Positions 59,195 through 64,000 of a DNA stretch of 64,000 nucleotides are shown one piece after another. A program made the position numbers and the translations under genes. The stretch lies in assembly GCF_035978755.1 (NCBI RefSeq), contig NZ_CP108414.1, positions 5,084,001 to 5,148,000 on the forward strand, read 5' to 3'. This stretch comes from Streptomyces sp. NBC_01298. Its GTDB lineage: Bacteria; Actinomycetota; Actinomycetes; Streptomycetales; Streptomycetaceae. Each line of letters opens with the position of its first letter. The first letter of the stretch is position 1. A model generated the notes under the pieces. It was given only the letters and a program-made list of their open reading frames with translations. It searched no databases and was not told the DNA's origin.

Positions 59195-60091
59195 CTACGG
59201 GAAGGCCAGCGCGTCCGCTGCGATGGCCGGAACCAGGCCCTCCGCGGCCGCCCTGGTCAGCAGGCCGCGCACCGCCGCGTAGCCGGCTTCGCCGAGGTCG
59301 GCGGTGAACTCGTTGACGTACAGCCCGATGTGCTGGTCGGCGACGGCCGGGTCCAGCTCCTGCGCGTGCTCCCGTACGTAGGGCCGGGACGCCTCCGGGT
59401 CCTCCCAGGCCATCCGGACCGACGTACGGGCCGACTCGGCGAGCGCGCGCAGCGCGTCCGTGCCCAGCGAGCGCTTGGCGATGATCGCGCCGAGCGGGAT
59501 CGGCAGGCCGGTCGTGGACTCCCAGTGCTCGCCCATGTCGGCCAGGCAGTGCAGCCCGTAGTCCCGGTAGGTGAAGCGGGCCTCGTGGATGACCAGTCCG
59601 GCGTCGACCCGGCCGTCGCGCACGGCGGGCATGATCTCGTGGAAGGGCAGGACGACCACCTTGCCGACGCCTTCGGGCAGCACGTCGGCGGCCCACAGCC
59701 GGAACAGCAGGTAGGCGGTGGAGCGTTCGCTCGGCACCGCGACCGTCTTGCCGGTCAGGTCCACGCCCGGCTCCCGCGTCAGGACCAGGGGGCCGCAGCC
59801 GCGGCCCAGCGCGCCGCCGCAGGGGAGCAGCGCGTACTCCTCCAGCACCCACGGCAGGACGGCGTAGGACACCTTCAGCACGTCGAACGCGCAGTCCTCC
59901 CCGCGCTCGGCCAGGCCGTTGGTGATGTCGATGTCCGCGAAGGTGACGTCGAGGGCGGGTGCGCCGGGGATCCGCCCGTGGGCCCAGGCGTCGAAGACGA
60001 AGGTGTCGTTCGGGCAGGGCGAGTACGCGATCCGTACGGTCCCCGCGGCCTCCGCTGCGGCCGTTCCGTCTGTTCCGGTCGTTCCGGTCAT
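59195..60091 (-). CDS. mqnD: 1,4-dihydroxy-6-naphthoate synthase (menaquinone, futalosine pathway)
   Basis: MqnD cleaves cyclic dehypoxanthine futalosine to 1,4-dihydroxy-6-naphthoate. The 298-aa protein has a periplasmic-binding-protein fold with SPCPNDTFVFDAWAHG, DITNGLAERGEDCAFDVLKVSY and DAGLVIHEARFTYRDYGL (catalytic His). Its ATG overlaps the stop of mqnB (ATGA). The pair marks the futalosine route typical of Streptomyces. Confidence 0.94.
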   Translation of the reverse strand: MTGTTGTDGTAAAEAAGTVRIAYSPCPNDTFVFDAWAHGRIPGAPALDVTFADIDITNGLAERGEDCAFDVLKVSYAVLPWVLEEYALLPCGGALGRGCGPLVLTREPGVDLTGKTVAVPSERSTAYLLFRLWAADVLPEGVGKVVVLPFHEIMPAVRDGRVDAGLVIHEARFTYRDYGLHCLADMGEHWESTTGLPIPLGAIIAKRSLGTDALRALAESARTSVRMAWEDPEASRPYVREHAQELDPAVADQHIGLYVNEFTADLGEAGYAAVRGLLTRAAAEGLVPAIAADALAFP

Positions 60092-60852
60092 GAGGGTCCT
60101 CCCCAGGAAGCGAGTACGGGGCCCAGGGCCCGGAAGCCGTCGGCCAGCGCCGTCAGCGCATCGCCGATCCGCCAGGCGTCGCGGTCCCGCGGGCCCACGG
60201 CGTTGGAGACGGCTCGGACCTCCAGGACGGGCAGCCCGTGGGCGGCGGCGGCCTCGGCGACCCCGAAGCCCTCCATGGCCTCGGCCCCGGCGAGCGGGTG
60301 CCGGGCGGCGAGGGCGGTCGTACGGGCGGCCGTGCCGGTGACGGTGGAGACGGTCAGTACGGGGGCGAGCAGCGCCCCGGTGGCCTCGGCGGCGCGCGCG
60401 GCGAGCTCCGCGGGAGGCAGGTGCACGCTGCGGCCGAAGCCGAGTTGCACGACGGTGAGGAAGCCCTGCGGGGTCTCGGCGCCCAGGTCGGCGGCGACGA
60501 TCGCGTCGGCGACCACGAGGGAGCCGATCGGGGCGGCGGGCGCGAACCCGCCGCCGATGCCGGCGCAGACGACGAGGCCGTAGCCGTCCGGGGCGGCTGC
60601 CGCGAGCGCCAGGGCGGTCGCGGTGGCGGCTGCCGCGGCGGCCGGTCCGACCCCGGCGACCAGCACGTCGAAGGCTCCCCGGCGGTGGATGAGGTAACCG
60701 CCGGGGAGGGTGCGCGGCGGTTCGCTGCCGGGGGCGTGGTCCGGGCCGTGCTCGTCGACGGGGACGTGGTCCGGATGAGGGACCGGACCGGACAGGCCCC
60801 GGACGACGGAGTCGGCCTCCGCCGTCACCGCGGTCACGATGAGCGCGCGCAT
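60088..60852 (-). CDS. mqnB: Futalosine hydrolase
   Basis: MqnB removes hypoxanthine from futalosine, upstream of MqnC and MqnD. The 254-aa nucleosidase fold shows LIVTAVTAEADSVVRGL, VCAGIGGGFAPAAPIGSLVVADAIVAADLGAE, and EAMEGFGVAEAAAAHGLPVLEVRAVSN, which holds the substrate-binding Glu-Met-Glu. The overlap with mqnD suggests coupled translation. The loop after SVVRGLSGPVPHPD is a His/Pro-rich insertion of about 25 residues. Confidence 0.93.
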   Translation of the reverse strand: MRALIVTAVTAEADSVVRGLSGPVPHPDHVPVDEHGPDHAPGSEPPRTLPGGYLIHRRGAFDVLVAGVGPAAAAAATATALALAAAAPDGYGLVVCAGIGGGFAPAAPIGSLVVADAIVAADLGAETPQGFLTVVQLGFGRSVHLPPAELAARAAEATGALLAPVLTVSTVTGTAARTTALAARHPLAGAEAMEGFGVAEAAAAHGLPVLEVRAVSNAVGPRDRDAWRIGDALTALADGFRALGPVLASWGGPS

Positions 60853-60865
60853 GGTGGGCGTGTGA

Positions 60866-61351
60866 CTACTTGAGCTTGACGTTGAAGGCCCAGACGGCGA
60901 GGGGCTTGCCGTCTTCGGAGACCTGGACGATGTTCAGCTTCTTGGAGGCCGGGGCGTCGCCCTGGCCGCCGGTGGCGAACAGGTCCGCGCCGGGGAAGCT
61001 GCGGTAGGTGTTGGAGGAGGGCTCGGTGATCGGCTGCCCGTCGAGGACCGCCTGCCACTTCTTGCCGTCCTCGACGACGTCCGGCTCGACACCGAGGCGC
61101 AGCGTGTCGCCGCGGCCGTAGCTGATGTTCTTGGAGTGCTTGAGGTCGTTGAAGCACTCCTGGACCTTCTCGCCCGTGAGCTCCTTGGCGTCGCTGCAGG
61201 CGGCTTCGGTGGACACCGACGAGGTGCCGACCGTCACGGTCGCCAGCGGCGTCGGCTTGTCACAGGCGGAGAGGAGGAGGAGGCCGGCGGAAACGGCTCC
61301 GAGGGCCGCGACGCTGCGGCGGGCCCTACCCGAGAAAAGCGGTGCGGTCAT
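60866..61351 (-). CDS. DUF2771-family lipoprotein
   Basis: A 161-aa lipoprotein: signal peptide and lipobox LLSAC (Cys30), then an extracytoplasmic domain with VGTSSVSTEAACSDAKELTGEK and SFPGADLFATGG. It matches the DUF2771 family of streptomycetes, of unknown function. It lies upstream of mqnB on the same strand, 13 bases before it, so it may be co-transcribed with the menaquinone genes. Confidence 0.82.
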   Translation of the reverse strand: MTAPLFSGRARRSVAALGAVSAGLLLLSACDKPTPLATVTVGTSSVSTEAACSDAKELTGEKVQECFNDLKHSKNISYGRGDTLRLGVEPDVVEDGKKWQAVLDGQPITEPSSNTYRSFPGADLFATGGQGDAPASKKLNIVQVSEDGKPLAVWAFNVKLK

Positions 61352-61449
61352 GAGCCGAAGGCTATCGGGCGGGTGGCGTGCCTTGCTGCACGGGGTGGGG
61401 TGGTGCGGCGCCGTGGCGCGAGCGGCCCCGGCTGCGCCGGGCTTTCCGG

Positions 61450-61503
61450 GGCTCCGCCCCGGCCCCGCTCCTCAACCGCCGGAGGGGCTGGATTCGGCCG
61501 GCG
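61450..61503. repeat. Dispersed intergenic repeat copy
   Basis: GGGGCTCCGCCCCGGCCCCG followed by CTCAACCGCCGGAGGGGCTGGATTC, the same layout as the inner part of the 45-kb inverted repeat (GGGGCTCCGCCCC..., CTCAAACGCCGG, GGCTGGATT). It follows the 3' end of the MFS gene (stop 61510). Confidence 0.75.
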
Positions 61504-61509
61504 CCCGTC

Positions 61510-62892
61510 CTACGCCACCCGCGGGCGCTGTGCCCCCGAGTGGGTGTGCCGCGGGGACGTGAGGAAGCCGCGCAGGGCCATCGCCGTGCCCAGGGCCACC
61601 ACCACCGCGGCCACGGACATGCCCAGGACGCCGTTCAGGGGGAGGGCGATGCCGATCGATCCGCCCAGGACCCAGGCCACCTGGAGCAGGGTCTCCGAGC
61701 GGGCGAAGGCGGACGTGCGGACGGCCTCGGGCACGTCGCGCTGGATCATCGCGTCGAGCGAGAGCTTCGCGAGGGCCTGGCAGAAGCCGGCCACCGCCGC
61801 CAGGATGGCCATGAACACCCCGCTGAAGAAGACCGCCGCGAGGACGGCCACCGCGAGGGTCAGGGACAGCACGGAGGCGATGATCGCCTCGGGCGCGCGG
61901 GCCCGGAGCCAGGCCCCGACGGCGGTTCCGCAGGCGTTGCCGACGCCCGCCGAGACGCCGACGATGCCCAGGGACACCGCCGCGCTCTGCCCGGCGAGCG
62001 GGTGCTCGCGCAGCAGGAACGCCAGGAAGAAGATGAGGAACCCGGACAGCCCGCGCATCGACGCGTTCGCCAGCAGCCCGCACAGCACCGGCCGGCTGAC
62101 CGTGCGCAGCCCCGGGCGCTTGGAGTGCGCCTCGTGGGTGGAGAGCCGGGCCCGGCGTTCGCCCTTGGCCTCGTCCACCTTGTGGGGCAGCGTGAACGCC
62201 GCGAAGGCGCCCCAGAGGAAGATCGCGCACGCCCCGTAGAGCGGCCACGGTGGTCCGATCGTGTGCAGGGCGGCGCCCACGGGCGCGGCGGCGCCGGTGG
62301 CGAGCAGGCCGGCCAGGGTGACCCGGGAGTTCGCCTTGACCAGGGAGAACCCCGGTGGGAGGAGTCGGGGGACCACCGCGCTGCGGACCACTCCGTAGGC
62401 CTTGGAGGCGACGAGGACCCCGAGGGCGGCCGGGTACAGCTCCAGGCCGCCGGTGGCCACCGCGCCCGACATCATCACGGCCAGCAGGGCCCGGGTGAGC
62501 ATCGCGCCGGCCATCGCGGCCCGCCGCCCGTGCGGCAGCCGGTCCAGCAGCGGGCCGATCACCGGGGCCAGCAGGGTGAAGGGGGCCATCGTGATGGCGA
62601 GGTACAGGGCCACTCGGCCGCGCGCCTCGTCGGTGGGGACGGAGAAGAAGACGGTGGAGGCGAGGGCGACTGTGATCATCACATCACCGGCGCCGTTGAT
62701 CGCGTGCAGTTCGATCAGTTTGCCGAGGCCCGATTCGCCCGCCCCGTGGGCGTGCGTGGCCCGCCGGATTCCGCGCGCCGTGCCGGTGAACGGCAGGTGG
62801 AGGGCACGCCCGAGGGCCCGGCCGGCCCGCCTGGCCGGTCCCGAGCCGTCATCGGACGACCGTACGGGTGCCACGTGGCCATAGTGCCCCAC
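61510..62892 (-). CDS. MFS transporter, predicted exporter
   Basis: A 460-aa membrane protein with about 12 segments and a long basic N-terminus (ARRAGRALGRALHLPFTGTARG). The pattern YGVVRSAVVPRLLPPGFSLVKANSRV and PVIGPLLDRLPHGRRAAMAG fits an MFS efflux-like subgroup common in Streptomyces. The substrate is unknown. The GTG start at 62892 is tentative; a GTG after six codons is also possible. Confidence 0.82.
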   Translation of the reverse strand: MGHYGHVAPVRSSDDGSGPARRAGRALGRALHLPFTGTARGIRRATHAHGAGESGLGKLIELHAINGAGDVMITVALASTVFFSVPTDEARGRVALYLAITMAPFTLLAPVIGPLLDRLPHGRRAAMAGAMLTRALLAVMMSGAVATGGLELYPAALGVLVASKAYGVVRSAVVPRLLPPGFSLVKANSRVTLAGLLATGAAAPVGAALHTIGPPWPLYGACAIFLWGAFAAFTLPHKVDEAKGERRARLSTHEAHSKRPGLRTVSRPVLCGLLANASMRGLSGFLIFFLAFLLREHPLAGQSAAVSLGIVGVSAGVGNACGTAVGAWLRARAPEAIIASVLSLTLAVAVLAAVFFSGVFMAILAAVAGFCQALAKLSLDAMIQRDVPEAVRTSAFARSETLLQVAWVLGGSIGIALPLNGVLGMSVAAVVVALGTAMALRGFLTSPRHTHSGAQRPRVA

Positions 62893-63230
62893 TTGGTCCC
62901 CCGGAACCTGCTTCCGGCGCGTCGCGGGGACCCGGCCGCCCCCAGGGTTGGCCGTGGGTGTCCGCGAATCGGACCTTGCATGTGGGCCGAAGGCGCCGGA
63001 GGAGGTAGCGTGCGTAGCGCGCCACCGGCGGTTGCTCCTGGCCGCGCGCCTCTTCGCGATCCCGCAGAATGGATCGCAGGTAGGTGCGCCCTGGAACCCG
63101 ATCGGGCGCGGACGTCGACGCGGCCCCCTGGTCCGCTCCGCCCGCGCTACGTAGGGACAGCCGACGGGTCGTTGTGGACGACAAGTACGGACGGCGCACT
63201 CGTGAGACGGCGTAGGAGAGAACGAGACCT
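62893..63230. other. Divergent intergenic region before the DUF3027 gene
   Basis: 338 bases without a convincing gene. The left part reads as a possible short frame but without homologous pattern or codon bias. A GCGCCC/GGGCGC hairpin lies near 63089-63112, and AGGAGA precedes the DUF3027 GTG. Confidence 0.4.
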
Positions 63231-64000
63231 GTGAGTGCTGCGACGACGCGAAGCCGTACCCCCGACCGCCTGTGCGTCGAGGCGGTGGACCTCGCCCGAG
63301 CGGCGGCCGAAGAGGCCGCCTACCCCGGAGTGGTGGGCGAGCACACCGCCGCCATCGCGGAAGGTGACCGGGTCGTCACGCACTTCTTCGAGTGCAAGGA
63401 CCCCGGCTACCGGGGCTGGCGCTGGGCCGTAACCGTGACGCGCGCCTCCCGCGCGAAGAACGTCACCCTCGACGAAACGGTGCTCCTGCCGGGCGAGGAC
63501 GCCCTGCTGGCCCCCGAGTGGGTGCCGTGGAGCGAGCGGCTGCGGCCGGGCGACATGGGCCCCGGGGACCTGCTCCCCACCGATGCCGAGGACCTGCGGC
63601 TGGAGGCCGGCTGGTCGGGTGAGGACGCCCCGCCGCCGAACTCGGTGGTCTCCACCGAGATGGCCGAACTGGTCGAGGCGGAGGACGCCGACGTCACCGA
63701 CCGCGCGGTCGTGCCCGTACGCGGCTCCATCACCTCGGTGGCGGAAGAGCTGGGCATGCGCCGGGCGCGGGTGCTCTCCCGCTACGGGCTGCACAGCGCG
63801 GCCGACCGCTGGGACGAGTCCTTCGGCGCGAAGACCCCGATGGCGCAGGCGGCCCCGGCCTCGTGCGTCTCCTGTGGCTTCCTCGTCGCGATCGGCGGCT
63901 CGCTGGGCCAGGCGTTCGGCATCTGCGCGAACGAGTTCGGACCGGCGGACGGCCGGCTGGTCTCCCTGTCCTACGGCTGCGGCGGGCACTCGGAAGCCGC
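63231..64000 (+). CDS. DUF3027 domain protein (runs off window)
   Basis: The first 256 codons of a protein that continues past the window. TPDRLCVEAVDLARAAAEE and FECKDPGYRGWRWAVTVTR, ending at a zinc-finger-like CVSCGFLVAIGGSLGQAF...YGCGGHSEA, fit the DUF3027 family of actinobacteria. The two cysteine pairs (ASCVSC, and GICAN with YGCG) suggest metal binding. Function is unknown. GTG 63231 follows AGGAGA at 12 bases. Confidence 0.85.
   Translation, partial: MSAATTRSRTPDRLCVEAVDLARAAAEEAAYPGVVGEHTAAIAEGDRVVTHFFECKDPGYRGWRWAVTVTRASRAKNVTLDETVLLPGEDALLAPEWVPWSERLRPGDMGPGDLLPTDAEDLRLEAGWSGEDAPPPNSVVSTEMAELVEAEDADVTDRAVVPVRGSITSVAEELGMRRARVLSRYGLHSAADRWDESFGAKTPMAQAAPASCVSCGFLVAIGGSLGQAFGICANEFGPADGRLVSLSYGCGGHSEA

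Overview
The window is a very G+C-rich stretch of actinobacterial chromosome, almost certainly from a Streptomyces. Evidence: third-position G/C in nearly every gene, many GTG starts and ATGA/GTGA overlaps, DasR-type dre sites beside nagKA, GroEL2 with CIRCE elements, GpgS with OtsA/OtsB, futalosine-pathway menaquinone genes, an XPB helicase and HelD/HelR. No rRNA, tRNA or CRISPR array was recognised.

Layout. 0-4 kb: end of a sugar kinase, nagA and the ROK kinase nagK (minus), divergent from a sugar-binding lipoprotein; the shared promoter region has two dre sites. 4-8 kb: DUF3263 protein, otsB, otsA and gpgS (trehalose and glucosyl-3-phosphoglycerate). 8-10 kb: SAM-I riboswitch, threonine synthase and a CysO-like sulfur carrier. 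10-13 kb: cold-shock protein, groEL2 behind two CIRCE elements, a VapBC pair. 13-21.6 kb: trpF, a secreted protein, a TetR/NmrA/haloalkane-dehalogenase group, an AgcS symporter, a Uma2 protein, and a divergent subtilisin / I9-inhibitor pair. 21.6-28.8 kb: a tightly overlapping six-gene operon (binding protein, FecCD permease, ATPase, DUF364-like protein, GHMP kinase, PLP enzyme) divergent from an EntS-like exporter, with a Zur/Fur-like palindrome between; this looks like a small metallophore system and is the best candidate for something undescribed. 28.9-32.3 kb: GYD protein, a second PIN toxin-antitoxin pair, a GNAT, a secreted lipase. 32.5-37.2 kb: a mobile element with two tyrosine recombinases and a SUKH-family cargo gene. 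It appears to have inserted in the 3' end of murP: a displaced murP tail lies at its far side and imperfect inverted repeats mark both ends. 37.1-40.7 kb: murP-murQ-murR (MurNAc uptake and catabolism). 40.8-45 kb: small proteins, MFS exporter, HD-domain protein, cutC with an upstream dre-like site. 45-57 kb: helD/helR, membrane proteins, XPB helicase, HAD phosphatase, a TetR/peroxiredoxin pair with double operators, DUF4291, and a WYL/helicase-associated protein. 57-64 kb: HAD hydrolase, cold-shock-domain protein, mqnD-mqnB, DUF2771 lipoprotein, MFS, and the start of a DUF3027 protein that leaves the window.

Common themes are amino-sugar and cell-wall recycling (nagKA, murQP, possibly cutC, linked by dre sites) and compatible-solute or stress functions (otsAB, gpgS, cold shock, groEL2). 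Functional statements rest on motifs read in the translated sequence and on family knowledge; no database search was run. Start codons were chosen from ribosome-binding sites, overlaps and conserved N-termini, and may be off by a few codons.
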